A stretch of 64,000 nt of DNA from Siphonodentalium dalli (Eukaryota > Mollusca > Scaphopoda > Gadilida > Siphonodentaliidae), in assembly GCA_032622095.1 (NCBI GenBank), contig CP136061.1, forward strand, positions 9,501,287 through 9,565,286, written 5' to 3'. Each line of letters opens with the position of its first letter. The stretch's first letter is position 1. Under the pieces are notes generated by a model. The model did no database searches, was not told where the DNA came from, and saw only the letters and a list, made by a program, of their open reading frames with translations. The position numbers and the translations under genes were made by a program. This document shows positions 49,854 to 59,737 of the stretch, in pieces.

Positions 49854-50225
49854 CAGCTAGCCCAGAGAAGGACAGACTATCTGAATTAAGAACAATTCGC
49901 AACCCCACCTCCTAAATGTTTGTCTCAACTCGAGAGTAGTGATGATGGCCCAACAACCAGTTCTAGAAAGAGAAATCTCCTTGGGGTCAATTCGTTCACT
50001 ATAAACCATCATTGCGACACCTCGCCCCACTCAAGTTGAGACCTACTGATTATTCCCCTATTTACCCTGTTGTTCAAGTCAGAGGCCCGGGGGGAGTTGC
50101 TTGGTTTGAGCCAACTATCGATTGAGATAAATGGCTACCCGATCAAATGGTAACCGTGTTTATTAGGATTTTGGCAACATGAAAATTTATACATGTAAAA
50201 TGATAGTCAGGCTCAAAGGTGGGAG
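49854..50225 (+). repeat. 372-bp direct repeat, copy 2
   Basis: Partner of 48,818-49,189, 1,036 bp downstream and the same length. Confidence 0.92.
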
Positions 50226-50271
50226 ACTAAAACGCCACAAGGTTCTGTAAGCCGTCACCGATTCCGCTGTC

Positions 50272-50650
50272 GATAAAGGTAAGATGTATTCATTATCATA
50301 CAATGCACAACAAGAGGCCGCCGTGGTTTTGCAGATGTGATTCCCAAAACACGTTAGATACATTTATACTCATACTAAATAACAACACGGCTGATATGAT
50401 ATTCATAAAGGTAAGATGCAGTCATTCTCATACAATGCACAACCAGAGGCCATTGTGGTTCAGTAGATGTGATGCCCAATCAAGTTAGACATACTCATCT
50501 AAATCACAAAGAGGCTGATATGATTTGATAAAGTTAAGATACAATGCACAACAAGTAGCCGCCGTGGTTCTGCAAATGCAATGGCAATCCAAGTTAGATA
50601 CATTTATACTCATAGTATATCACAAGGCTGGTATGATATTGATGAAGATA
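50272..50650 (+). repeat. Three tandem ~110-130-bp units
   Basis: CATACAATGCACAAC or ATACAATGCACAAC recurs near 50,298, 50,430 and 50,540, with GCCGCCGTGGTTnTG, GTTAGATACATTTATACTCA and GCTGATATGAT blocks in order. Same family as 48,675-48,812. Confidence 0.8.
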
Positions 50651-50728
50651 AGATGAATTTTGCATGAATGTTCTGGGGTTATTAAGCTCAGACACATATA
50701 AATTCACGTTCACTGACATCAGTCCACA

Positions 50729-50962
50729 TGGACAGACACACAGCGCGAGACAGATTTCCCCCAGGACACATTGATAGACAGAACGCCCCCAGGACACATG
50801 GATAGACCGATTCCCCCAGGACACATGGATAGACAGATCCCCCCAGGACACATGGATTCCCCCATTGGATAGACGGAACCCCCAGGGCAAATGGACAGAC
50901 AGATTCCACCCAGGATACATGGATAGACCGATTACCCCAAGACACATGGACAGACAGATAGA
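50729..50962 (+). repeat. Degenerate 27-30-bp minisatellite
   Basis: About eight copies of GGATAGACAGATTCCCCCAG plus GACACAT, with variants (CCGATT, GAACCC). The long opposing frames over it (up to 168 codons on the minus strand) are by-products of the repeat. Confidence 0.85.
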
Positions 50963-51021
50963 TGCATACCTGGATGAATGGAAACGCGCTGAGGATGACG
51001 GAAATTCATCAAAATATTCAG
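50963..51021 (+). other. Possible coding exon next to the minisatellite
   Basis: The frame after the minisatellite reads AYLDEWKRAEDDGNSSKYS, a charged protein-like stretch, and ends at TCAG followed by GTGAG, a consensus splice donor at 51,022. No acceptor or partner exon was found and no family is recognised. Confidence 0.2.
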
Positions 51022-51354
51022 GTGAGATTGAAGAGCCTATTTTAAATAATTTTATTTTTATTGTTCCAATAATACACGATGCGTCTTTAGTGGCAGACAA
51101 AACAAACGGATCAAAATGGAATAGCTGAGTGCCACGATCTCCTTTTTATGTCCAACTTATAAACCAGTTCACACCCTCGATCAATCAAATTGCTCCAATT
51201 CATGAACACTATTTCTTGTATGAATCTGGATTTCGATGGGCCAATATATAGAATTGAGCTAAATATCACACAGGAAGCCAAAAATTGGATCATAACATTA
51301 GTAACGGTCACAGAGGGGTGGGCTGCAACACTTTCGATTGATTGTTTGGCAGTA

Positions 51355-51405
51355 TTTAGTGATGCAAAGAGTAAAATCCAAGATGGCTGACCGTGGCCAT
51401 ATTTT
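51355..51405 (+). repeat. Isolated fragment of the CCAAGATGGC repeat family
   Basis: AGTGATGCAAAGAGTAAAAT, CCAAGATGGCTG and GTGGCCATATTTT match the unit core of 47,462-48,575. The region 51,406-52,014 has nothing else I recognise apart from a short CTCTGCTGAGGACTCCGATT-type direct repeat near 51,572-51,630. Confidence 0.7.
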
Positions 51406-52014
51406 ATCGAGCAATCGCGGCATAAAACGTAAAAATCAACAGCATTAGAACAGTATTTCGTGGGTTTCATAGAGCTACCGTGAAATTATAGTCACTGGCC
51501 AGCACTGTGTGTAAAAAATGTTAAAAACTAATCCTGAAATACACAGAAATTGACTTTTTATTTTCCAATTCCGATTCTCTGCTGAGGACTCCGATTCTCT
51601 GCCGAGCGCTCGGTTCTCTGTGAATAACTCGATTCTCTGTCTTAGGTAAATTAGTATATGCCGTCTGCAAACTTTGTTCGATAGATAATGTAAATGAAGC
51701 TTGGTAGAGAACCAAATCGCCAGGAGTAGTTCCCCCACAGTGCCTCAACTAGAATTCATTCACTGACATACAGACAGATGGAAAGACTGTCAAGCCGGAA
51801 AGTACATTTCACCACAGATAATAGATTTAATTACAAGATTCTCCATTCACAGACATCCAGATAGATGACAATAGATTCACATGCATGTTACATCAACATC
51901 ACAAAAGCCAGTAATAGTTACCCATATTTATTTCATCACCTCCATTTCTGGAGAAGAGCATTTACAGACATGTGACTCGGTAACGCAAATGACAGTAATA
52001 ATTTCTCTATTTAC

Positions 52015-52190
52015 AGCTGCTTTCACATACATCCGCTTCACGCATCCGTTTAACGCATCCGTATGCGCATCATTTCGGTCTCCAATGTTATCACTGGAGC
52101 TTTCACATACCATCCGCTAAATGTGCGCGCGCGCACAACTTTATGCTCCGAGACCGAAAACCTATCCGCTTAGTGGATAAGAGGACAGGG
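52015..52190 (+). mobile_element. Terminal-inverted-repeat-like end of a DNA transposon (left)
   Basis: AGCTGCTTTCACATAC, CGCATCCGTTTAACGCATCC and a second GAGCTTTCACATACCATCCG at 52,097 form a left end. The inverse (GTATGTGAAAGCAGCT and AACGCATCCG) lies at 55,895-55,980. The pair brackets the LTR element. Superfamily unassigned. Confidence 0.4.
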
Positions 52191-52529
52191 ACATTCGGTG
52201 CGATGTCATAATCATGGGATAATACCGCAGATATTTGTGGTGTTTACGTATGAGAATGCTATTATGTGCAGGGACATATGATAGCTGGCACCATGTTATC
52301 TATTCTTGGGTCAAATTAAACTAGAGGTGTGACTGACCCAATGGGACTACGGATACCCCCCTGTTTTAAAAATACTAAGATGTTTCACATGTCAGTAAAC
52401 ATTTAGTTAAAATAATAAAATAACAGTTCCCATTGCAGGTGTACAACCATAACCCTAATCTTAAACCTATTGACCGAAAAATGTAGGAATAAAAGCTTAA
52501 AATTATGCATGTTGCGAAAAAAATTCTAA

Positions 52530-52534
52530 GTCGA
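52530..52534. repeat. Target site duplication GTCGA, left
   Basis: The 5 bp immediately before the 5' LTR; identical to 54,895-54,899. Confidence 0.8.
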
Positions 52535-52664
52535 TGTTGAGTATACCCGATGTACGCGTTGGGCGTAGACAGTGCATGCCGCGAGTATGTGATTGACAGA
52601 GGGACTGCATGTGTGGTATAAAAGAGAATACACGTGGTGAGCTAGGAGAGATTGAGTACGAATC
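52535..52664 (+). repeat. 5' LTR, truncated at its 3' side
   Basis: Matches the 3' LTR for about 130 bp up to GAGATTGAGTACGAA, then jumps to reverse-transcriptase sequence. The last ~60 bp, including the AATAAA region, are lost. Confidence 0.9.
52617..52624 (+). promoter_or_regulatory. LTR TATA box (5' LTR)
   Basis: TATAAAAG in GTGTGGTATAAAAGAGAA, the U3 promoter position. Retained, and upstream of the integrase frame. Confidence 0.65.
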
Positions 52665-52675
52665 CTCAGCCCTAT

Positions 52676-52975
52676 TACGGACCTTCTTAGGAAGAAACAG
52701 GCATGGTTTTGGTGACCGAACAGGACAAAGTGTTCGAAGTAGTTAAGACCAAATTAACAACTGCTCCGACATTAGCCTACTATGACCAGAGCAAACCTGT
52801 CGTTGTAAGTGCGGACTCGTCCAGTTATGGTCTTGGTGGGGCCCTGTTTCTCAAAATTGGGTCAGAGTTAGCTCCGGTGACCTATTGCTCGAGGACGCTG
52901 ACACATTCTGAATGCAAATGGGCTCAAATTGAGAGGGAGTTGCTGGAGTTTGGACATGCGAAAAAATGTCAAGGT
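52676..52975 (+). pseudogene. pol: End of reverse transcriptase and start of RNase H
   Basis: Broken-frame remnants of the reverse-transcriptase connection (KKQAWFW) precede TEQDKVFEVVKTKL and the RNase H start VVSADSSSYGLGGALFLK, the usual D-AS-x-GxG pattern of Ty3 RNase H, then YCSRTLTHSECKWAQIEREL with the catalytic Glu. A frameshift near 52,955-52,970 separates this part from the downstream frame that carries the next Asp (LLTDHRPL). Confidence 0.8.
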
Positions 52976-54549
52976 ACCTCGTTGGTTTGGAATCGTTTAC
53001 TTTGCTCACTGATCATAGGCCGTTGGTACCTTTAATTAATAAGTATGACATCGACAAGGCTCCCTTGCGATGCCAAAGGCTTCTCATGCGCCTACGATGC
53101 TTTAACGTCAAAGCTGAGTACGTTCAGGGCAAAGACATGATGGTATCAGACACCCTCTCTCGAGCGCCAATTTTAAGGGAAGACAGCAGTGAGATTGACG
53201 AGTGTGAGAGTGACGTGAATATGTACGTTGAATCAGTTCAAGAACACATGCAAGTGAAAGACTTATTGTTGTCACGAATAAAAGACTCAGTGCAAAATGA
53301 CGTTGAGATGCAAAGAGTGATTACTCTAGTGCGCGACGGATGGCCAGATAGTGCGAAATCTGTGCCTGAAAATCTTCGTGGATTCTTCTCAGTGCGCGGA
53401 GAACTATCACATGCAGGAGGACTTGTGCTATACCGCAAAAGAATCGTAATTCCAGAAGGGTTAAGATCGGAAGTCATTAACAACATTCACACGGGGCATC
53501 AAGGAATTCTCAAGTGCAAGGAACGTGCCGCACAATGTGTGTGGCGGCCTCATATAAATGCGGACATTAAAGAGCATGTCGAGAGATGCGCCATGTGCCA
53601 GATACATAAACCAGCACAACGCAAGGAGCCACTAATCACCTCTGATCTTCCACCTCGACCATGGTTTAAAATAGCAGCAGATGTGTGTTACATAGGAAAC
53701 AAACACTATTTAATAGTAACAGACTTTTACTCTCGATTCATTGAAATAGCGATGCTGACAAGCGACTCGAGCAACCAAATTATTGGACAGTTAATAAATA
53801 TGTTTTCTCGCTGGGGTGATCCAGTAACCCTATTCACGGACAATGCTTCATATTTCACCTCACAAGAGTTCAAAGAGTTCGCTTCAGCAAGAAACTGTCA
53901 GTTGATGACATCATCGCCCCATTATCCACAGGGAAATGGTTTCGCCGAGGCTGGGGTTAAAATTGCGAAAAGCATTCTAAAGACGCCAGATCCATTCAAA
54001 GCTCTCGCCGCATATCGAACGACAATAGTACAATCGACTGGCTATTCGCCTAGTGAACTAATGCTAGGGCGAAACATAAGGACAAATCTACCTTGTTTAC
54101 CAGATACTTTGGAACCAAAGCGGCCTCCACTCAAAACTGTACAAACGAGGGATGAGAAACATAAACAGACTTATAAGCAGTCATTTGACAGAAAAAACTC
54201 AACAGTTCTGTTGCCAGATCTAAAACCTGGAGATCGTGTGCGAATTCGCACCGACAAGGAATCTGATTGGTCTAAAACAGGGACAATTCAAGAAGCTGAC
54301 ACTCCTACTCATAGTTATATAGTGGAAACACCACGTGGAACTTTTCGCAGAAATTGGAGACACATTCAGGTCATATCGACCGATATTCATGGAACTGAAC
54401 CTAATAATGTCATCCATGATGAAAAACAGGATGTGCCAGTCAGCGATCATACGCAGCCAATAACCGACTTATCTCGGAACAATTATGCCGCTCGTTCAGG
54501 TCGACGAATACAGGTGCCAAACAGACTCATTGAAAACGCTTATCGCTAA
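52966..54549 (+). CDS. pol: RNase H end plus complete integrase, Ty3 type
   Basis: A 527-residue uninterrupted frame. Residues 1-68 are the rest of RNase H (LLTDHRPLVPL with Asp16, VQGKDMMVSDTLSRAP). Integrase follows: zinc-binding H175, H178, C208, C211 (HTGHQG ... CAMC); catalytic core D239 (IAADVCYIG), D292 (LFTDNASYF), E328 (GFAEAGVKI), giving a D-35-E spacing; then TGYSPSELMLGR at about 358-369; a C-terminal SH3-like region (LKPGDRVRIRT, about 412-422; WSKTGTIQEAD; NWRHIQVI). In the family the enzyme inserts the DNA copy into chromosomes. All catalytic residues are present, unlike the copy at 10.6-11.7 kb. The ATG at 52,966 is only the first in frame; natural expression would be as part of a polyprotein. 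Confidence 0.9.
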   Translation: MSRYLVGLESFTLLTDHRPLVPLINKYDIDKAPLRCQRLLMRLRCFNVKAEYVQGKDMMVSDTLSRAPILREDSSEIDECESDVNMYVESVQEHMQVKDLLLSRIKDSVQNDVEMQRVITLVRDGWPDSAKSVPENLRGFFSVRGELSHAGGLVLYRKRIVIPEGLRSEVINNIHTGHQGILKCKERAAQCVWRPHINADIKEHVERCAMCQIHKPAQRKEPLITSDLPPRPWFKIAADVCYIGNKHYLIVTDFYSRFIEIAMLTSDSSNQIIGQLINMFSRWGDPVTLFTDNASYFTSQEFKEFASARNCQLMTSSPHYPQGNGFAEAGVKIAKSILKTPDPFKALAAYRTTIVQSTGYSPSELMLGRNIRTNLPCLPDTLEPKRPPLKTVQTRDEKHKQTYKQSFDRKNSTVLLPDLKPGDRVRIRTDKESDWSKTGTIQEADTPTHSYIVETPRGTFRRNWRHIQVISTDIHGTEPNNVIHDEKQDVPVSDHTQPITDLSRNNYAARSGRRIQVPNRLIENAYR

Positions 54550-54703
54550 TCAAAATGTAATCTTAATTGTTTTGAACTTGTGAAATGTAACATGCATGCA
54601 ACATTATATAGGACAGTATAACGTGCAAGGATATGAGTGGTGTGTAAGCTGCGTGGGAGTTAGGTCAAGTTATGCCAGGTAATGTCAGAGAATGAATGTA
54701 ACC

Positions 54704-54894
54704 GTTGAGTATACCTGATGTACGCGTGGGCGTCGACAGTGCATGCCGCAAGTATGTGATTGACAGAGGGACTGCATGTGTGGTATAAAAGAGAATACAC
54801 ATGGTGAGCTAGGAGAGATTGAGTACGAACGTCTGATAGGAAATATGTTATGATATAGAATAAAACTATACAACGAAAACTCAAGACTCCAACA
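54704..54894 (+). repeat. 3' LTR, complete
   Basis: About 191 bp from CGTTGAGTATACC (5' partner TGTTGAG) to CTCCAACA. It holds TATAAAAG at 54,784-54,791 and AATAAA at 54,859-54,864, so U3, R and U5 can be placed. It differs from the 5' LTR at a few positions in the shared 130 bp (for example CCCGATG/CCTGATG, ACACGTGG/ACACATGG). Confidence 0.9.
54859..54864 (+). terminator. LTR polyadenylation signal AATAAA
   Basis: In ATAGAATAAAACTAT, 75 bp after the TATA box, the expected R-region position. Confidence 0.55.
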
Positions 54895-54899
54895 GTCGA
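54895..54899. repeat. Target site duplication GTCGA, right
   Basis: Directly follows the CA end of the 3' LTR; identical to 52,530-52,534. Confidence 0.8.
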
Positions 54900-55325
54900 A
54901 AAAGGGGAATAACTCCACACAAAAAATGTCGGACAGGCGTCATAATCGCAGGTGCAGGTTCCAATTGTACTAAATATCAGTGCCAAGTCGAAAAAGGGGG
55001 ATAACTCCATGTGCAGATATCTGTGCCACGTTTAAAAAAAATTGACTTAAAAATGTAGGAATAAAAGCTCGGACAAAAGTATACATGTTGCGAAAATGTT
55101 ATAAGTCGAAAAAGGGGATAACTCCACCAAAAAAGGTCCGACCGACGTCATAATCGCAGGTGCACAGGTTCACATGGTGGTTGATGTCTGTTTCAAGTTT
55201 CAAGGAAATTGATCAAAAAACGACTGAGAAAAACTCCGGACAAATTTGTGTCCACGGACGGAGACGGACGGACGGACAAGCTGACTCCAGTATACCTCCC
55301 TAACTTCGTTGCGGGGGGTATAACA
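54895..55325 (+). repeat. Mollusc-style 'aaaaggggataactcc' repeat with retroposon tail
   Basis: GTCGAAAAAGGGG(A/G)ATAACTCC occurs near 54,895, 54,987 and 55,104, with GTCATAATCGCAGGTGCA between copies. The block ends with GGACGGAGACGGACGGACGG and CAAGCTGACTCCAGTATACC, a tail typical of non-autonomous repeats. The LTR element inserted into the first copy; sequence at 52,440-52,534 is the other half. Confidence 0.7.
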
Positions 55326-55860
55326 AGAATTAAATAATTGTGATGGCAGTTATATGTCAAATTATACATTAAATGACATAGAATGCCATGGTTTTGTGGG
55401 AAGTTAGCATTTTTGCTGGCAGTCTCGCATATAGAAGCATAGGTATACCAGGTATACCATGCCTAAAATAATAGGTACGACGCTTGTTTTGACGAGGAAC
55501 TTATAGATTCAGTACGGAAATATGACCACCTCTTCAATCCTGAAAATATTGGATACCACGATGTACAGATGTGCCAAAATTCATGGGACACTATTATAAA
55601 CAACATGAAGAACTCGGGACATGGAGAATATGAAGACAATTTATTTTGGGGAGGGTGGTTCATCAGTTGTTTTAACTGACAATATAAATTCAAGTCAACA
55701 TCAATATAGATTCAATATTCACTATACCATAATTCAGCATTTGGTATGTCGGTAATTCTGTTAAATATATCAATATCATGGGATATATTACCAAATTATA
55801 TTGCTAAACGTCCTCGTCGCCGGGCGAAAGGACAATATGTAAACTCAAATAATTCTTCGC
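55326..55860. other. Unassigned sequence
   Basis: No gene or clear repeat recognised. A short GGTATACCAGGTATACCATG direct repeat lies near 55,442. Confidence 0.35.
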
Positions 55861-55990
55861 ACATCCGATAATGGACGCGTGCGCTGAGGTAAACAGAGAT
55901 ATGTGAAAGCATAATGCGGACGTCCGGCTAACGCATCCGTAAAATGAATGCGTTAAGCGCACGTATGTGAAAGCAGCTTAACACTGTCAT
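55861..55990 (-). mobile_element. Terminal-inverted-repeat-like end of a DNA transposon (right)
   Basis: ATATGTGAAAGCATAATGCG at 55,899 and CGTATGTGAAAGCAGCTTAA at 55,963 are inverse to the left ends at 52,015 and 52,097, with AACGCATCCG between them. CATCACTGGAGCT follows, and a similar TATCACTGGAGCT precedes the inner left end. Confidence 0.4.
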
Positions 55991-56068
55991 CACTGGAGCT
56001 ACCAAAAATTTGCGAAACCCTGTGCCAGTGCATTCTCTTATATATGGTCTCCATAGGGAACCTCGCAT

Positions 56069-57462
56069 ATATATATATATATATACTAGAAGGTGACCCG
56101 ACTTCGTCCGGGCTATTCAAAAACCAAATTTCAAGTCGACAGCTCCACCCGTTTCGGAGATCTGGTCTGCGCATGCGCGAAGCTGGCGTCGCACGGGCTC
56201 GGCGACCCTATAAAATTTCGTATCCGGGGCAAGATACATTCACATACCAAATTTCAAGTCGATAAGCTCCACCCGTTTCCGAGATATATTGCCCAATGTC
56301 ATTTGCGGATACCTCGGCCGGTGATGAGTTAACGCGACATCGGCCGGTTAAGAGTTAAACGCGATCACGTCACGATCTGTTGACGGCGTAATATATTTAC
56401 GGAATGGTCCTGCGTTCTTCTCGATAATTAAGGTAGAAACTTTAAACGTACACAGGCGTGTGATACATCATTGGAAAGATGAAGCGCCACAGATTCTAAC
56501 CGTGCAAATTATATGACTGGCAATTTATTTATTCGCGCTATATCGAATCGATTTGTGAGCACCGAACTGAAATATATTAGCGCAAAACGGCGTAAAAACA
56601 GATTTGACCTCGGCACGTGAAAAGTTGACCTCGGATCTGAAAATTAATAGGCCCATGCCACCCCCCGGCCGAAAATACCCCCACATACCAAGTTTCATCG
56701 AAATTGGCTCGGCCGTTTTCGAGTCCATCGCGATCACACAGACAGACACACACACAAACAGATCTTCCAAAATATATAATAGATATATATATATATATAT
56801 ATTCGCATGTCTATTATATATTTTGAAGACCTCTGTTTGTCTGTATGTCCTTTATAGAATCGAAAACGGGTTGACCGATCGAGACCAAACTTCCTATCCA
56901 AAGGTAAAATACCACGGGAATCGTCGACGTCGCATTTTGTAGAAGCCCAGAGCACCCATTCTCCACTCCCAGTCACAAAAAATTACCGCCATTGGCACGG
57001 TGGGGTTAATCGCGTTGATAGTTAAAGAGCGTTCGTATCCGCAGTATCGTCGATAAAGAGCGTATGTGTGTAATGGTATTCTTACGTCTGGGTCTGGGCG
57101 TGTGCGTGTAAGAGTATATCCAGATATGAGCGTGTTATGTGATGTACTTAGGGCTTTCCGCCCGACGTGATCTTCACCTTGAAACTGGTACCCACAAACG
57201 TACCTCTTTTAGGGACGGGTGCGACCATGGGACGGGTACCATCATTTAAAGGCAGAATTAAAAAGGCAGAATTAACTCAAATTAAATTAAAAAATTAACG
57301 GATTTCGACGAAATTTTATTCTTAGGGATATTTTTATCGGGGGAGTGTTTTCGACGGGTCAAATCGTGACCCCGACCTGACCTTGACCTTCAAAATGGTC
57401 AATTCAAGGTCAAAGCCCGGACGAAGTCGGGTCACCTGCTAGTATATATATATATATATGAG
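56069..57462. mobile_element. Two copies of one retroposon family in tail-to-tail inverted arrangement
   Basis: CTAGAAGGTGACCCGACTTC (56,089) is inverted as GAAGTCGGGTCACCTGCTAG (ending about 57,442); both outer ends abut (TA)n runs. In the middle, CAAACAGATCTTCCAAAATA / ATATAATAGA (about 56,756-56,785) is inverted as TCTATTATATATTTTGAAGA / CCTCTGTTTG (about 56,811-56,840) around a TA run. Each half carries an 'ACCAA(A/G)TTTCA...' block and a CACACAGACAGACACACAC tail, as in RTE- or SINE-type repeats. Frames within are not supported as genes. Confidence 0.75.
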
Positions 57463-57506
57463 ATTGCATTGGCCTAACAATATTTACCTTGATCTTGTAA
57501 GCCAGA

Positions 57507-57562
57507 GCATTCTCTTATATATGCGAGTCTTCCTATTGGAGACTTGCATATATAAAGAATGC
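57507..57562. repeat. 56-bp hairpin
   Basis: GCATTCTCTTATATATGCGA and GTCTTCC pair with GGAGACTTGCATATATAAAG and AATGC around TATT. A related split form (GCATTCTCTTATATATGGTC) lies at about 56,030, just before the inverted retroposon pair. Confidence 0.75.
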
Positions 57563-57789
57563 ATGACACATGCTCTTTAAGACTGCACCATCACAGCTCT
57601 GGTCATGGATGGGTTAAAGATGTATTCATGGTTCCAGTTATAACGACATCATTGAAAGTATCAAGGACACTGTAGCTCAACTTGGAGAGAGGATAATTCC
57701 AGTCAATGGAGCGACAAAGAATGCGAAAGTTTAAATGTCCAAATAATACCAGAGATCAGCCATAAGGTGGGATCAGTTGGATAAAAATT

Positions 57790-58645
57790 GTTGGCTGTAG
57801 GACATGCCGAAATATTTAGTGATGGAAAGAGTAAAATCCATTGACAGGCCGTCAGCTATGTTTTTGATCGAAAATCATTCAAATTCGATAACTACTATCT
57901 AGATTTGAACCTGAATATGTCTGTACATTTTCAAAACATTACTCCAATAAATGTTGAATGCATGGTGTGCCGATGTTTGCAAATTTGAAATTCACGATGG
58001 CCAGTTTTGTAACAAAATTTGGAAAAATGCTCACGCCGAAAATCAACATGAAGTTTTTTGACGATCGGTTGAGGGCTGTGTCCTGTGCCAAAGGATTTAG
58101 TAAAGAAAAGAGTAAAATCTAAGATCCAGGTTTTTCAACAAAACTGTGGACAAATATGGACAGAAGATCCATCTGAAGTTTGGTGACAATTGGTTCAGGG
58201 ATGTGGTTTGTAGGGTGTGCCAAAGGATTTAGTCATGCAAATAGTAAAATCCAAGATATCTGCCGGTGGCCATGCTTTTCATCGAAAATTGTTCAAATTT
58301 GATAGCTACCATCCAGAGGTGATTCTAAATATGAATGTAAATTTTCAAAACAATTCTCCAATAAAAGCAGACTGCAGGGTGTGCCAATGATTTCAAATTT
58401 GAAATCGACAATGGCTGTTGGCGGCCATGTTTTTTAATGAATTACAACAAATAAAAAATGTATAGCTTCCAATCAGATGAATGTGGCCTGTAGCTTGTGC
58501 CGAATGATTCGGCCATGTTTTTTATGAATTGCGACAAATAAAACAAATTATGGCTTACTTCTAGATGTCACCTTGAAGATACATATGAAGTTTTGTGATG
58601 ATTGGCTGATGAATGTGGCCTGTAGCTTGTGCCGAACGATTCACT
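57790..58645 (+). repeat. Diverged copies of the CCAAGATGGC repeat family
   Basis: AAAGGATTTAGTnA, GAGTAAAATCC(A/T)AGAT, GGTGGCCATGnTTTT and TGTGGCCTGTAGCTTGTGCC recur near 57,815, 58,090, 58,220, 58,400, 58,480 and 58,615. More diverged than the cluster at 47.5-48.6 kb, with longer spacing. Confidence 0.7.
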
Positions 58646-58692
58646 CATGCACAGGGGAAAAGGGTTATCAGAACTCCCCAAAAATATTGGTA

Positions 58693-58964
58693 GAACATAA
58701 ACACTACTGCACTCCAAACAATGAACATAAACACTACTGCACTCCAAACAATGAACATAAACACTACTGCACTCCAAACAATGAACATAAACACTACTGC
58801 ACTCCAAACAATGAACATAAACACTACTGCACTCCAAACAATGAACATAAACACTACTGCACTCCAAACAATGAACATAAACACTACTGCACTCCAAACA
58901 ATGAACATAAACACTACTGCACTCCAAACAATGAACATAAACACTACTGCACTCCAAACAATGA
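58693..58964 (+). repeat. Perfect 30-bp minisatellite, nine copies
   Basis: GAACATAAACACTACTGCAC plus TCCAAACAAT repeated every 30 bp, from 58,693 to a last start at 58,933, without visible change. Because 30 is a multiple of 3 and the unit lacks stops in several frames, long frames appear on both strands (up to 148 codons). They are repeat artefacts. Confidence 0.97.
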
Positions 58965-59067
58965 CAATTTTCAGCTCGTAACATCAAGGTTAGGCTTTTT
59001 TTGTGGGCACTTTTGTTGAAAAAATTCCATTGCGAGCTCTTTTGATCTATCTATAACGCTATTAGTC

Positions 59068-59165
59068 AAAGTCTGCTCATAGTAAACCAGCAAAGCTATT
59101 GGGATAGCGAGATGCTAGTTTACGTCCGAGAAAGCATGAATACACATTCTATAACAGGCTTTATG
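59068..59165 (+). pseudogene. Decayed inverted copy of the OTU-like fragment
   Basis: AGTCTGCTCATAGTAAACCA, ATTGGGATAGCGAGATGCTA and CATTCTATAACAGGCTTTAT on the plus strand match the minus strand of 59,797-59,895 with roughly one change in five to six bases. It stops before the GDGNC motif and has internal stops. Confidence 0.7.
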
Positions 59166-59737
59166 CGTTAGTGACCAGCTCACATAAAACCACCAATAAT
59201 TGTAATCAAATATCACAATTGTGACAATAAACTAGTTTATTCCGTAGAAAACATGTTATTTGTTCAGAACTCCACAACTAAAAAGTACGAATGCATTTGA
59301 CCTCTCGAACTGAGCACGGCTTTTTCCGTCATATCACTCATAAGGTAAACATAAACACCATGTGGTTGTAAATTGAATTAATTCTATCATGTATACCCGG
59401 TAATTTGTAAAATGATAATTACATATACATATCGCGAGACGTTCCGTGAATGAAATGTTTAACTAATAAGTAATATAGGAACACTTACAATAAAAACAAA
59501 CACATATTAATAGTGATGGTATGTTGGAATAAATTAACAGCACACGTTGTCCTAAATCTGGTGTGTATGGGTGTATTTGATTGTTTATGGGTGACTTTTG
59601 GTGTACTCAGTTTTTGGCATAGTAGCCGAACGTTGTCGATTACACTTCTGCTTTCAGTTTAAATGTAAACAAATGTTAGTCCTAATAAACAAGAATATTC
59701 TATGCATAATTTAACATGAAACTTAAGATATACATTA

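Larger units (their letters stand above)
52535..54894 (+). mobile_element. Internally deleted Ty3-type LTR retrotransposon
   Basis: A 2,360-bp insertion starting TGTTGAGTATACC and ending CTCCAACA, flanked by a perfect 5-bp duplication GTCGA. The target is the local CTAAGTCGAAAAAGGGG repeat, which recurs intact at about 55,100. Order: truncated 5' LTR, last part of reverse transcriptase with RNase H in broken frames, long RNase H-integrase frame, short untranslated stretch, 3' LTR. Primer binding site, gag, protease and most of reverse transcriptase are missing. Because both ends and the target duplication are intact, the deletion is internal: either after insertion or during reverse transcription of a defective genome. 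Confidence 0.93.

Noticed and set aside
50594-51100. 168-codon minus-strand frame rich in HVSWG/MYPG repeats
   Set aside because: Lies over the degenerate 27-30-bp minisatellite; overlapping frames on both strands and no domain.
51111-51470. 119-codon minus frame and overlapping 66-codon plus frame
   Set aside because: Their ends lie in a CCAAGATGGC repeat fragment and both strands are open; no domain recognised.
56525-56976. Several 80-112 codon frames with Tyr-Ile repeats
   Set aside because: Inside the inverted retroposon pair and its TA run.
58568-59019. Long frames (99-148 codons) on both strands with repeated decapeptides
   Set aside because: They follow from the 30-bp minisatellite, whose length is a multiple of three; four frames are open at once.
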